Notes: a model not told the origin generated them from the letters alone. A stretch of 64,000 nt of DNA from Serinus canaria (GCF_022539315.1 NC_066314.1:47367180-47431179), one strand, 5' to 3'; positions 39,509 to 52,299 are shown, numbered from the stretch's first letter. Numbers and translations: made by a program.

Positions 39509-42500
39509 ATGAACAGACGAAAGGTTTCTGGCTCCAGCAAAAGAAAAATGCACGGTATGACCAACATTTTAGGTCACAGAAACGCAGAAGTGTTGGATAC
39601 ACCTGATATTCCTCACTCCAGCAAAGGAGATGTGTGGAGTCCACCCAGTGGTTCTGGCTCCAGCGGAGAAATGTGGTGTAGACCCAACGTTTCTGGCTCC
39701 AGAGGAACTGACTCACGGCCAACATACCAAGTTTCTGGCAGCAGAGGAAGAGAGGTATTGGAAAGACAGCATGAGGATACTGATCCCAGAAAGACAACTG
39801 CAGAAGGCAGCAGGTAGGTTACACAAGGGGATATCTCTGGATAATCTTATTTAATCTTCCTAGGTCTGAATATTTCTACAAAGTTTCTTGGAGGGTTGCA
39901 TGAGTGCTGAATTGCAAACATTTTCTGACTGTGAAATATTCAGTAAGAGCTCTGTTTTCTTCTTCCTAACTTTTCTAGCCATCACAGAGACAGTTACTGT
40001 CCCCAAATTCTGCTCAAGTTCAACTCCAAAGTGGGAGGCAGACCTTAAATTGGTGCAGGAGGAAGAGAAACTAGAAATATCAGTATAAAGAGTGTGACAG
40101 GATCTGGGATTTCATGGCTCTGACTCTGAGCTCATCAATTTTACAGGGAAAGGTGGACTAAAATGTAAAATTTTTAGTGGATTGTTTAGCTTAAAGAGAA
40201 AGGTTGTGTCTTCAGTGAAAGACTGAAAGTAAAATGATTTAACTGGAAAGAAATCAATCCAAGTAAACAAAACCAAAATGTGCTTCAGTGGGAAGGAGTA
40301 ATGCTGAGAGGGGCAGCAGGTTTTTTGGCATAAACCAAAGGTAAAGCCTCATGCTAAGGCTTGCTCTGGCATCTGGTTGTGGGGATGAGCTTGCTCTCTG
40401 TTCTACCTGGATCCAGGCTGCAGGACCACCTTAATCTGGGACTGTTACTCTAATAATAGTTGATATTTACAATCCTCAGGAGGAAACAGAACACAGCAGC
40501 TGTAGAAATAAAAAAATTACCTTGAGAACATAGAGCTTTGTACTCCTCTGTTAAAAAAAAAAAAAAAACAAACCCAAACATACATTGCAAAGTTGGTTTT
40601 AGCAGAACAGCCACCTGCATTTGTTGGGACAAGGTGTCTGGGACATCTGGTAAGAAATAGAGTTGGGTTGGGTTGAGTTTGTTTTTCAGGAGCTGTCCTT
40701 GTACCTTGCCCACTTTATCCAGACCTAATGATTAGTCAAACCCTCCTGGTTGAAACAGTAAAAATAAGAAGCTTTCTAGAAAGCTTTAAAAGCAGGCCTT
40801 AGAAACAGGAAGAATAGAAAACTTAGAGCTAGCTGCAGCTGCAAAGTCTGAAAGTAGAAAAAGTTACAATAGTTTTAGGCTTGGCTAAGATAGATAGCCT
40901 GTGGAGTCCTCTGAGCTGTATCAGGCATTATCCAGGAGAGTGCTAATTCCCTTGTGCCACGTCTGCACCCGTGTGCCCTTTGTCCTGTCTCTGATCCTTC
41001 TGCTGGCATGGATGTAGCCATGAAGCCTCTGCTCACAGGACTGGCAATTATAAAGTAATTTTTCAAGGATGTGTTCTTACCTCACTTCATTATAAGAATT
41101 TCCTTTTCTTTTTTTCCTCAGACATATATCTGACACCTCACAGCAGCCATCAGCCTATGGAGACCTGACTTGTAACATGAAGGGAACAACTGAAATTATA
41201 AAAGAGATGCTCGATCAAATCACAAAGAAAATATTTGAAAGGATGGACAGGATGGAAAACACAATAAAGTGAGAGTCCCGTGACCAAAAATGACACTGTT
41301 TAGTGTCACCTCTGAAAATGAACTGTAGCTGGTGCACACTAGGGCGGTGGGACAGAAAATAAGCCAGACACAGGGAGGGCTCTGCATTAGCAACAAGTTT
41401 TGTCCAGGCTGTACTGGGAACCCAGAGCCAATTTACAGAAGCTGTTGGATTTGCACCATGTAACGTGCAGATCTTACACTTTGGGTATTTTATTTGCACT
41501 GTTGGTATTGACTCACAGAATCACATACCATGCACCTGGCAAAGAACAGCCTTGACTAGTTTTGGTCTCTAAATTTCTTTTCCCTATGGGCTGATCAGAA
41601 ATTGGAGGGAGGAAGTTTGGCTTGTGGATTTTTTAAGACTTTATTGCATACTTGCCCACTGATTGCAATGTGATTTATTGTTTCTTTCTTTCCCTTATGG
41701 ATGGATGGACAATGCAAACAGAAATTTGTGTGACACTGTTGCTACTCAATATCACCTTCCAGACAGTCACAACAGGTAATGTGATTCTTTACATTAATAA
41801 TCAATGTAAGAGGGGAAAATCATTGTGATCCTCACAACCACACCTCTATTTCTTCTGATGTAAATAGCTTCCCACTTGATTTGAGCATAAATTCTGGGTG
41901 GGAGCTTTTAGAGGAGGCGTTCAACTCCCCTGGAGTTTTCCTGGATGCTCTTGCACTTTCCCACCTCAGAGCTTTTTTCCTTGAACTCAGATTATTCAAT
42001 AGGGGCATTTCCGCTGTTGTGCCAGAGTCCAAGTACAAATAAAGGCATCTCCCAAACCTGTTTCAGAGCACTTCCTGAAAGGGTAATCCAAATGCCGCAT
42101 AAGGAGAAAGAGGAAAATGAGATGCTGAAAGAGAAGATCAAAAAGCTAGAGCAAAGGTAAGGCATTTATTCATATTTCAGACATAGTGTGTGTTTCTACA
42201 CTGGAAAGCCACATACTTCTTGCTTCCTCCAGTCTTTGGGGACTCTATTTCTTACCAGATGTCCCAGACACCTTCTCTCCAGGCTTTCAACCTGCAGCAC
42301 TCTTTGTAGCTGACTTCTGGAAGATGGCTTGGGTTGTTCTGCAAAGGGAAGAAGACATTCTCGGGGTAACCAGTTAAATAAAGAGTAAAAGAAACCAGTC
42401 TACAACGACATCATCAAGATGGTACTCTGATCAGATTCTACTATGATCATGCAGAACTGAGCTGAGAAAGCACTATTTTCCACAAAAAAGCTGCTTGCCA

Positions 42501-45417
42501 GCTATATAATATAAATGAGAAGTGCATTGTAGAAAACAGGGATTGATTAAACAGTGTCATAAGTAAGATATTTACATTTGCTCATTATTTCATCTTGACT
42601 TAGATATGTTTTTCATATCCTCCTTGACCTAGAAACCAAGAGCTGTTGGCTAAAGCGATGGCCATGCACCAGCACTCTGAGGACATCAATGACCCCTCAC
42701 GTTTGTCTGCTGTGCTGGAGAGGTACGAGATGCTCCGGCTGAAGGAGTGGGAGAAAGTCAGGAGCTCCATGCCCTACCCCTGGACCTATGAAGAAGGCAG
42801 TCACACCATCAGGGTTTGTTCAAGTCCATTTTCTCCATCTGATTCTTATCACATCAATTATGGTGTAGCCATATAGCAGCCTTTGAGTATTTGTATTTCT
42901 GTACCAGACAGGGTTGGGGCCTATATTTGGGTCTCTGATTTTGCAGCCCAGCAGGGCCTGTGGAATGTTACAGAGATCAAACTGACAGAGACCTTCCTCC
43001 TGCCTTTCAGAAGGGCACAATCAAATACTAGTCCCATCTCTCACACCTGTTAAGTACAAGTGGGAAAACAATCCACTTTCCTTGTGTTAGTGCTTGAACT
43101 CATAGCTGGGAGACCTCATTTTGATGTCTGACTCACTGCTGTGATGCTGGAAAGATCTAAAGGAAGATACCGAAGTGGGACTACCTTAAAGGAGAAGACT
43201 GAGATGAGGCCATTATTAGCATTGACTGTGATGATAAGGCCCCACAGATGCTGAAGAATGGGCTCCAGTATGCAAGCAGTTTGATGAAACAGTTTGTTTC
43301 ACAGCTATTGGAGACATGTTTCAATCAATTAGCAGCCCTACAATTTACTACATTAATGCAGATGTTTTCTCAGCTTTGCACCCTACACCTGTGGTTTCAC
43401 TGTGATTGATGCTGTAATCAGCTGTTGTTTTTCCACTGCAGAAGGTGTTTGATGCCTGTGAAAAAGATGAACAATGGAGAAGAGAGAAACTACTTCATGT
43501 TATTTACATTCCACCTTCAAATAAGGTAAAAATACCTTTAACCCAGCTGTTTTATGTTTTCATAAAAGGCCTGTAAAAGGGCCTTTTATGGCCTGGAAAA
43601 GGACCACTGGCACCTCCCATTTCATTTAGAAGTGTATTTCTGCTAAGGACACTGCTCAAAATATGTCAGCAGTGACCCTGGGGATAACTTCTGAGCTGAG
43701 AGGTCTGGGGCCAAGCTCTAGCAATCCTAGGTATGAGAGCACCACTGAATAAAAAATAGGCCTTTTCTCTAAGAGTTAAGCTATTCCATGGAGAAGCAGG
43801 GAGCTGGACTTGAGGATCTTTGTGGGAGCCTTCCAAAATTAAATTATTCTGTATCCCATGATAAACAGCCATACACTGCATATCTGAATTGTCCAGCTGG
43901 ATGAAACACATATATGAGCGGAGAAAGCATTTTCCAGACCTGCGTCGCTTTTATGGGACCTTCCTCCAAAGCCTGAAATGAGTGACTTCCCCATTACTGA
44001 TTGACCCAATATGAGAAACAAAAATTCCCAGAGTTTGCCTTACCACATGGTAACAGGCTGCTTTGTGCTATGATTGTTCTGTAGGTGATGATGCAAGATG
44101 TAATGAAGCTGTTGAGAGAACACTATCACCAAAACCCAATGGTTTATGACCAGATTGTTCAAGTGAGTAAAGATACAGACCAGGAACCAGGGCAATGGTT
44201 CAATTGTCTGTGCAGCTTGTTATTTAAACATGAGAGGTCTCCCTTCTGCATGAGGTTGTTTCCCACTTGAGGCCAGGTCCTTCCAGCCCATATACTCCCA
44301 AAATATTCCCAGGCACATGTAACCTTGTAAGGGGAGTACAGCAAGACTGGCAGGGTCATGCCCCTGCCAACAAAGGCACAACCCTACTGGTCCCAAGCAA
44401 GGAGCCAGTGGTGGTGATCAGGGTCAGCCACAAACCAGTGACCACTGGGCAAGCTCACAGTGACCAGCCAGGTCAAGACCAAGCTGTGAAGTTGGTCTGT
44501 GGGTCAGGACCAGCAAGACTGGGCACAGGCATCCCAATACCACAGCTCAGTCAAGCACCCAGCCACCACTCAGCTCCTGGATCAGTCTGTGGGTGAAGAT
44601 GAGGCTTCTCCTAACTCCTTCTCACACCACCCTTTTTGCCAGCTTGGCTGTTATTGCAGGAGCTGAATACAAGGTCATATGGTTGTGCTAAATCTGAGCT
44701 GACCTTGAACACAAGCAGCCACACCCCTGGGAAGGCAGAGGAAAGTGTGCAGAGGCTGTTAATGTGCACAGAGCCCTGACACCTGCTATCCACATGGACA
44801 AGTCTCTAGTGGGCTTTTTTTTGTGGAAGATATGACATATATATCACAGATATATGGAACTTCCAAAGAGGAGCTTCCTTCTTTTGCAGCTTGCTGGGTT
44901 TCTCCAAGAGCTTGGTCTTACCAAACTCCTTGCAGATCTCTCTCTGAGGAAATAGAGACAGGGGCTGGACACTGGCACAATCCAGAAGTCAGGACTTGGT
45001 AAATAAAAGAACTTTTAAATTGACCCTGGGACCTCTGCATGTCCCACTCAAACAGTACCAGCAGCATTGACAAGTGAAGTTATTGAGTGCTTGGTTCCTG
45101 TGGAATGAGAGTGGGGAGGCAACATAACAATACATCAGCATAATATTACAAAGCTTTACCAACTGTTCTCATTTGATTTTCAGGAAGCTGGCATTCACAT
45201 AAGAACTGAAACACTGCAGTTCCTGCGGCAGTGCTGCCAAATTTATTGTTTGCTGCTTCTTCAGGACCCACCAGTTAAAGCTGAGTGGGGGATGGACAGA
45301 AGGCATTTAGAGCACGTGGACAAGAAAGATGTAGTGCACTGGAATAGTGCATCACTTCTGTGGCCCATAATGAAACGTGGGGAAGAAATTATTGTGAAAG
45401 GTGTAATCTGGGATTAA
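39509..45417 (+). CDS. Coiled-coil protein with Mieap/SPATA18-like C-terminal domain
   Basis: Eight exons join in phase: 39509-39813, 41122-41268, 41722-41775, 42067-42156, 42633-42813, 43442-43525, 44085-44162 and 45184-45417 (TAA). They encode 390 aa without a stop. All donors are GT; that at 42814 (gtttgt) is weak. In order: a Ser/Gly-rich stretch of six 14-residue repeats (residues about 6-88), a linker, a charged coiled coil (EENEMLKEKIKKLEQRNQEL), then a compact C-terminal domain. The end pattern, FLRQCC...LLLLQDPP then VHWNSASLLWPIMK and EIIVKGVIWD, resembles the last part of Mieap (SPATA18), a mitochondrial quality-control protein. That similarity is judged by eye and moderate. An in-frame upstream ATG at 39419, in a strong Kozak context, would add 30 residues. 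Function is unknown. Confidence 0.72.
39524..39772 (+). repeat. Six in-frame ~42-bp coding repeats
   Basis: The first exon of the Mieap-like gene is built from units of 14 residues (one has 13): VSGSSKRKMHGMTN, ILGHRNAEVLDTPD, IPHSSKGDVWSPPS, GSGSSGEMWCRPN, VSGSRGTDSRPTYQ and VSGSRGREVLERQH. The shared core is V-S-G-S-S/R-(K/G/R). The units keep the reading frame although they have diverged. Confidence 0.75.
43561..43590. repeat. Inverted repeat, 11-bp arms, 8-base loop
   Basis: cataaaaggcc at 43561-43571 pairs exactly with ggccttttatg at 43580-43590. It lies in the intron just after the 43442-43525 exon of the Mieap-like gene. Confidence 0.85.
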
Positions 45418-47923
45418 AAGAAAATTACTTTAGAGTCAGACTAATTACTTACTTAGCCATAAGAAGATGAAACAGCTGCCATGTAATACTCTGCTTTTCT
45501 TTCTCCCATAAATTGCCTACTTTTCAGAGCTAGTAAGTTAGACATCCCCCACTTGGGACACCTAGGATAAATCATCATTAACAAACCTGTATTCAAAATT
45601 GAAGCTATTCCAGTTGTCTCCTCACAAAGGCCACCTGTCTGTTAGCACTCCTCTGTTTCCCCACATCTGTACAATTCACCTCCCCCAAAGTCCTTCAGCT
45701 ACACATGTGCCACAAAGAACTCTAAAAGTTGTATTCTGATGCATAATGCAAGGAGGTAAATGCATGTTTATGTGATTTGGTGTGACACAGTAGTCTGTGG
45801 GCAACTTGAGAATTGCCAGAAAAAAGACTTTAGATTCTGCTGTGTGCCTGCTGTTAGAATGCATGGAATAGAAGCCTTTCTGAGTCCCTCAGAGAGGAAG
45901 GAATGTGGGGATTGAATTGGAACCTTTAGAGAAACTGAAATATATTAAACCACACAGACATGAAGTAGGACTGTAAGTTTTAGTTTTAAGTAAGTAGAAA
46001 TATATCTAAAATGCCTTAAGAAACTGTATTAGCTAGTAAAAACTCTAAAATCTAGATTAAAGTTCAGTAGTGTTACCTTTCACAAAACTAACTTGGCTCC
46101 AGACATAACAAAAACATAGCAGAACATTGCTTACATTCCTAAATAGAACCGACAGAACTATTTGCATGAACGGATACAACTGTATGGGTAAATTTTGTGG
46201 AAAAATGAACACTACTTTCACACATTAGCATTAAGCTTGGATAAGCATAGAAAGAATACTTTAGAAACGTGGTTTTAGATGATTAGATTATTTATGAATA
46301 AATTTCCCCTATATTGGGATACAAAAAAGGTGCTAATTGCTACTACTACTACTACTGCTTCTACTGCTTCTACTCAGAACATCAAGACTCTATACCAGAA
46401 AGCTTTTAGCACAAATTTTAATACTGTAAACTCTTCACCTTCAATACTGATGCATTCATACAATAAACAACTTTACAACAACCAACAACTTCTCCTATCT
46501 CTTTGAAGACCCAAGACCCACACATGACTCAACACCTGCCAAGTCCTTTTCTCCAGTTTTTCTTTCTAATCCACCAGTTTCCTTGGCTGCACAAACTCCC
46601 TGGGATTTTCTTAAATGGACCTCCAGAACGAAAGGCAAATTTCTGTGCAGCTGTCTGCAAGCAAATTGCTCTGCTTCTCTCAGGAATTTAGTATTCCCTA
46701 AGCATATTGCAGATCACTGACACCATGAGCTGGGATCCAGGTGTGTTCCTTTATTGGAAATACCTATCATGGAATAGAACAGGTGAAGTAAAATTACATA
46801 CGTACCATATTTCCTACAATTTTCGCAAAAAGAAAGAACTACCATAGTTGGTTTTCCAAGCCTTTTAAAATGTTGCAGATTCAGATGAGCAGTGCAATAA
46901 CATTTTATTTTTCCAGGCCTTAGAAGGTAAATGAGAGGGAGGTTGTCCAGTACAGGCAAGTAGAGGTTTCAGCACGACCCTGAGCCAAATGCCATGTGAT
47001 TTTACAGGTATAATACTACCTATATGGCAAGCTGCCATGCTCTCTTTGTTACCTGCTTAGGAAATTTTTAGCCTATTTTTTTTTAGTAGCTCCCTGAGTC
47101 TGTCTGGATCCTATGCTATGCATCAGTTTTATCTCTGAAGCTCATCACTTCTGCATCTCCTCAGGTGTGTCCTCTCCTTTGATTTTTCTCTCCTTAACAT
47201 CATTTTTGCTAGTCTAAAATACTCATCTTGCATGGCCTTACATTCCAAAGACTGATTTAAAACTCTTCAGAAGGCTAAAAGGCCTAGGGTTCAGTAGTCC
47301 TGAAAAAGAGAACAGAGTGCTCAAATCTGAGGATTTTTACCCTCTCACTACCAACCAGGTACTTCCTCCACTATCAACAAAGATCCACTGATTGCTACTG
47401 TGCAGTGTCTCTGTGCATGAAATTCCCCTACTGCCAGACTCTCACATCTCCTGGTGCAAAGGACAACATCCAGCCCATGATCCAACACAATTCTTTTCCC
47501 AGTTCTTGATGTTTGAGGCAATATTTTAAATCAGATGCTGTACCACATACTATTCCAAGGCCAACATGAGGTCCTGATGTCCTTTGCGTAATTTCCTAAG
47601 CAATATTTTGTAGCCACATTTCTCTTCACAGAGAAAAGCAATGCACAACTTCCCAAGGATATTCTGGGATTCACACTCCATGAACCTCAGAGAAAGGAAA
47701 GACAATTCTTATCTCATTTGCTGTTTGTGGCAAAGTAGAATGTAATACGAAGATTGTTTACCCAGAGAGATGGTGTATTGTTTCCTTGGCTTATCAGGGC
47801 CAAGCGCGTGTGTGTGTCAGTCATGAGATGCTGTGCAGTTGAGTGCTTGGCATATTCAGTTTAGATGCAATGTAATATAGCATAGAATAATATAGTATAA
47901 CAAAGTCATTATTTAGATTTCTG
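45418..47923. other. Intergenic, 3' of the Mieap-like gene, up to the ERV
   Basis: The first part is probably 3' UTR; an ATTAAA occurs near 45943. A short TAC-type triplet run lies near 46345. No gene or RNA is recognisable, and several long frames are in low-complexity sequence. Confidence 0.5.
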
Positions 47924-47928
47924 ATACC

Positions 47929-48611
47929 TGTTATGAACAAGAAAAGGGTTACCCATTTTTTTTTTTCCAAAAGTAGAATTACAAGTTTAACCAGTTCTGG
48001 CGAGGAGTGCTTTTGTTAGCTGCTTGTTGTAATCACCTGTTAAGTATCAGGTCGTTAGCCATCTATAGTTGAGAATTCACTCTATTGTATCAGCATCACC
48101 CTGCTTGTGGCCAGGTGGGAGGATGGCATCCCCCCAGACGGTGGAGGGGAGGGAACCAGGAGTTGATAGGCAGATCAGTTTAAAGCCAAAATGCAATGGG
48201 GCAAGCCCCTATTCCAAACGCAATTAATAAACCCCTAAACCAGCGAGCCAATATAGAATTCAGAGATCAAAGTGGTCTCCAGACATCAGGAGTGAGGTGA
48301 GAAGCCAGCAGAGACTCTGAAAACCTTAATGGCTCATCACCACAACTTAAGAAAATGTTGGTTAGAGCCAAGACCCGAGACTGCCAACTCAAAATTGGGA
48401 TCCTGGGGGTGTATACCCCTGCCTGCTCTTGTGAGGCCGGACCCCCAGCTCTGTCCCCTGGTGGACAAAGCTGCATTTGCCTCCTCCTCTGAGTCACTCC
48501 AGGGAGCTGCGACAGTGAACCCGCGGATCCGTCGGGCTTCCCAGCCTCGAGCTGATCACTTTTAATAAAGGCATCAAAAAGGGAGAAATATCTCCTGCCC
48601 TGTTTATTTCA
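47929..48611 (+). repeat. LTR 1 of the ERV array
   Basis: It starts TGTTATGAAC and ends TTTCA (TG...CA). It holds a CCAAT element near 48246 and the polyadenylation hexamer AATAAA at 48564-48569. It differs from LTR 2 at roughly nine positions. Confidence 0.92.
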
Positions 48612-48613
48612 GC

Positions 48614-48631
48614 TGGGGACTCGTCCGGGAT
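48614..48631 (+). other. Primer-binding site, tRNA-Pro type, copy 1
   Basis: tggggactcgtccgggat begins two bases after LTR 1. It matches the proline-tRNA primer site used by many gammaretroviruses at all but one position. Confidence 0.8.
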
Positions 48632-49035
48632 TGCCACGCCTGAAGAGGACACCAAGACTGGGACGGCCGCCCACCCTAGGACCTCCGGGACAGCTGGCCA
48701 TCAAGACCAAAGAAGATCAGCTCAAGATCAGTGACACCGAGGAGCGCCGGATTGATGAGAAAATACCGGCGGCGGGAGTCGGGGCGAGTGAGTGGTGTGT
48801 GAATGAGACGAAGACTGGCTAGTTCCAGATCTTCGAAGTGAGTGGGACCTCCCAGTACCGCGGTTTTGGACTCCCGCAAGGGGGCCAGCCGGGAACGGAA
48901 GGAAGCGTTTGGAATTAGTGTGAGTGAGAGCCTCCGAAGGGGGAGTCAGGGCCCCCCCACTCCGGGCGTGCGGAGAAATTTTGGGTGAGTGGCACGCACA
49001 GGTCTCAGTGAAGGAGGCTGGGGTTTCTTTTAAGT

Positions 49036-49221
49036 CCTGACGAAGGAAGTCAGGCAGATTGTAAGTCTCGAGAAAGATTCGAGCCATGCAGGCAAACTTA
49101 AGTCCTGACGAAGGAAGTCAGGCCTCAGCGAAGGAGGCCAGGTTTTAAGTCCTGATTCATAGAGAAATCAGGCAGTTGTTTTTCCTGAAGAAGGAGGTCA
49201 GGTAAAATCCTGAGCTTCAGG
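49036..49221 (+). other. Array of seven short hairpins in the ERV leader, copy 1
   Basis: Seven consecutive short inverted repeats start at 49036, 49067, 49104, 49121, 49151, about 49193 and 49209. Most share a CCTGA...TCAGG stem around purine-rich loops such as gaaggaa. They lie between the primer site and gag, where gammaretroviral packaging and dimerisation hairpins are found. Confidence 0.7.
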
Positions 49222-49630
49222 CAAATTTAGAGGCTGTAATCCTCAAATAAGTACCTTCTGGTGGATTTCTCTTCAAGAAGAGGCACCTTTGTGAATTTTT
49301 GTATTGAGACCTGAAAAAACGAGAAGATGGAATAGCAAGAAGACAGGCAAGAGGCTGAGGAATATACCTCCCCATAGTCCTTTAGGGGAACTGTTAGAGA
49401 GATGAGATTCTATAGAGGCCACGAAAGGATTAGATCAGGTTAAGATGATCCATTACTGTGTAGAAGTCTGGCCAGAATTAGAAGTGCAGGGAGGATAGCC
49501 TTGGTGTGAGACAAGGGACAAGTGGATGTGTCAGCAACTGAGTCAATATCTGACAGCTCGGGAAGACACCGATCCTGAGCAATTATTGTATGTAGCTTGT
49601 TAGTTAAAAAATGCTATTAGAGATGAGGGT

Positions 49631-51158
49631 GTGCAAATTTGCAAAGCGCAGAGGAAGAAAGAGGGGAATGAAGAAGGAGATGGTGGAATTAGTAAAAGAT
49701 GGGACCCCGTAGATTATTTGCCTTCTGATGCCCCTCCACCTTATAATCCTCTTCCTCTGGCACCTCAAAGGGCAGATCCGGGGAGCTGCCCCCGCTGCTA
49801 TCTCATTACCACCTCCTGTAATTCCTTCTTCTACCCCTTTGGCTTCCCCTACGGCAGACCCAGTATCTCCCATGGTAACCACTCCCTCACCACCCCCTTC
49901 AGCTCCCTCAGTTCCTTCTGCACCACAAGTGCCTACTCCACCTGCTGCATTCTCCACCTCTTCTCAAGCTCTGATTAATATGCACTCAGGCTCTGCTCCC
50001 CCTGCATATGCTGTCCCTTTACCTCCTCCTAGCTGAGACACAAATGCCTCCTTGTCTGGTAAACTGTTGTCACCGAATACACCTGGTAACCTGCAGAGAG
50101 TTCAGGGGAATCCTGATGTCTCTCAGATTAGTAGTTCAGTGTCTGAGAACGGGCCATACTGCAATACCCGATCTAAGACCTCCAAGGTAGAGAGACTTTT
50201 TCCCCTCAGAGACGTTCCTATGGGAGGGTCAGCAAGAGGTTTTGGCTTTGTGAACGCTCCTCTAACTGCTTCTGAGGTGAGAGGATTCAAGGAAGAGTTA
50301 AGACATTTAGTTGAGGACCCAGTGGGCATAGCTAACCAAGTGGATCAATTCTTAGGTCCAAATATCTACACTTGGGGGGAGATGAATTCCATTCTGAATA
50401 TATTATTCTCCCCAGAAGAAGTCCAGATGATTAGGGTGGCTGGCATAAAAATTTGGGAGAAAGATAACCGTCCGAGACCCCAGGTGCCATCAGGAGAACA
50501 GAAATTGCCACTAACAGATCCCAACTGGAACCCTAATCAGGAGGAGGGGAGGAAGGCCATGATAGAATATAAGTCTTTGATAATTCGAGGAATCAAAGAG
50601 TCGGTTCCCAAAGGAACTAATACCAAATTGGCATTTGAGAGTGCTCAAGAGAAAGATGAAACTCCTGCTACTTGGCTTAATCGCCTAAAGCGGAATTTCC
50701 AGTTGTATTCCAAAATAGACCCAGACACCACAGAAAGTCAAGTGTTACTGAAGGTCCAATTTGTTACCAAATCTTAGCCTGATATACGAAGAAAACTAGA
50801 AAAGATTGAAGACTGGCAAGAGAAGGACATTAATGAGTTACTGAGAGAAGCATTAAAGGTGTATTTAAAGAAAGATAAAGAAAGAACAAAGGCCAAAGCC
50901 AAGATCATAGTTGCGGTAGTTAGAGAAAGTGTAGAAGCAAACTGCTCTATCCCACGATCCAAAGGTCCACCACCAAGAAGAGGCAAGGATTGGGCAGTAC
51001 TGTCAAGTGCAAGCGGAATAGAGAGACCTCAAATCAAGTGTTGCTATTATTGCGGAGAGATAAGTCACATAAGGAAGTTTTGCAGAAAGCTCAGTACTGA
51101 TGAGGCAATAGCCAGGGAACAAGATGACTTAGGGAGGATTCTTAGGGGTGATTATTAA
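49631..51158 (+). pseudogene. Defective gag remnant, ERV copy 1
   Basis: A gag-like region is broken into frames 49728-50036, 50052-50777 and 50859-51158. It shows a proline-rich part with a PPPY late-domain motif near 49734, a capsid-like segment with a gammaretroviral major-homology-like stretch (ETPATWLNRLKRNF), and one CCHC zinc knuckle (CYYCGEISHIRKFC) at 51042-51083. In-frame stops lie at 50034-50036 and 50775-50777. A 13-bp insertion near 49779 relative to copy 2 shifts the frame. The presumed start upstream is also disrupted. Confidence 0.8.
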
Positions 51159-51479
51159 AGGTGTCAAGAGCTCTATATTTTAGGGGACCCCATGCAACAT
51201 CTAGAGGAGCCCTTAGTATACTTTAAGAGACCCCCTAAATGAAAGATTTAAATTTGTGGTAGATACAAAAGCACATTAAGCCTGTCTTAAAAATGTAGCA
51301 GAAGATATAGTGCAATGCACGAAGACATCTAGGGTTAGACAAAACAGCTGGGTGAAGAGATATCCAATAGCACCAAGATTAGGCAGTAACACCTAAATTT
51401 GTAATAAGTGATGTGAGATCAAAAGGTACCTTATTGTTTTCTTGTAGTGTGTGTGAGAGTGAAGTCACACAAAGTCGGC

Positions 51480-51670
51480 CTCAACTTCCTGGGCGGGTGG
51501 GAAGTGAGGGACAGTGGAAAGAGTGCATGACCCACAATCCAAGTTTTAGTCCCCGGGCAGGTGAGAGCTTTAGCCAAAAGGTGTGTGTGACCTGCAAATC
51601 AAGCTATGGTCCCTGTGTAGGTGGGGGCTTTAGCCGAAGGGGTGTGTATAGCCTGCAGAGATGCACTACG
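51480..51670 (+). repeat. Three tandem ~62-bp units, ERV copy 1
   Basis: Units anchored at ggtgagagctttagccaaaa and ggtgggggctttagccgaag, plus a more diverged first unit, recur at offsets of 64 and 60 bases. They lie inside a 105-codon open frame that is probably not a real gene. Confidence 0.65.
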
Positions 51671-52299
51671 TGTCTTGAGAGTGTGAAGGAATGTGAGAAA
51701 GTGAATGAGAAATTGAGTGAATGTAAATGAATGAAAGTACGAGTAATGTGGATTGTGCACATCTCCTGAGAGGGAAGTGTATTGTATTGAAAAGTAGTGT
51801 GTGAAAAAGTTTGTTATGAGTGTGAGTGATTAAAAAGGTAGTTATTAAGCTGTTAGTGAAACTGAGAAACAGAGGCAAAAGATGAGTAGATAAGATCTTG
51901 AAAATAGAACAGAAAACTAGTAAGTAAAGATAAAAGAAAAAAAAAAAAAAAAAAAAAAGAAAAGAAAAAAAAAAAGAGAAAAAAAGAGAAAAAAGCATAC
52001 CAGAAGAGAACTCCCAAAACACTATCTTGGAGTTAAGTTAGTTAAACAGAGATAAATATGGCTCCTTGCAAATTACAGAGTATGAAAAAGTTGAGAGAAA
52101 TATGCAAGCTATAGAAAAAAAAGAGAAATTAACCAATTATACATAACATTAACCCAAGAAATTTGAGTTTTAAAGATATCATTAATGCCTATACTTGCAA
52201 GCCCCTTTCAAGTATTCCTCATGGCTAATTCAACTGTACAGACCAGAAGAAAGACTTAGACCCACTACCCCAGATCCCGAACCACTCTCCCTTCCTGGC

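Noticed and set aside
46279..46506. Small coding gene with a Thr-rich run
   Set aside because: It is a frame through a TAC-type triplet repeat with no other support.
49036..49221. CRISPR-like repeat array
   Set aside because: The repeats are short hairpins of unequal spacing inside a retroviral leader in an animal genome.
51413..51730. A new Cys-rich retroviral accessory gene (105 codons, repeated at 56914-57231)
   Set aside because: It is built from a tandem DNA repeat, and both copies are recent duplicates, so frame preservation carries little weight. It is listed only as a point to check.
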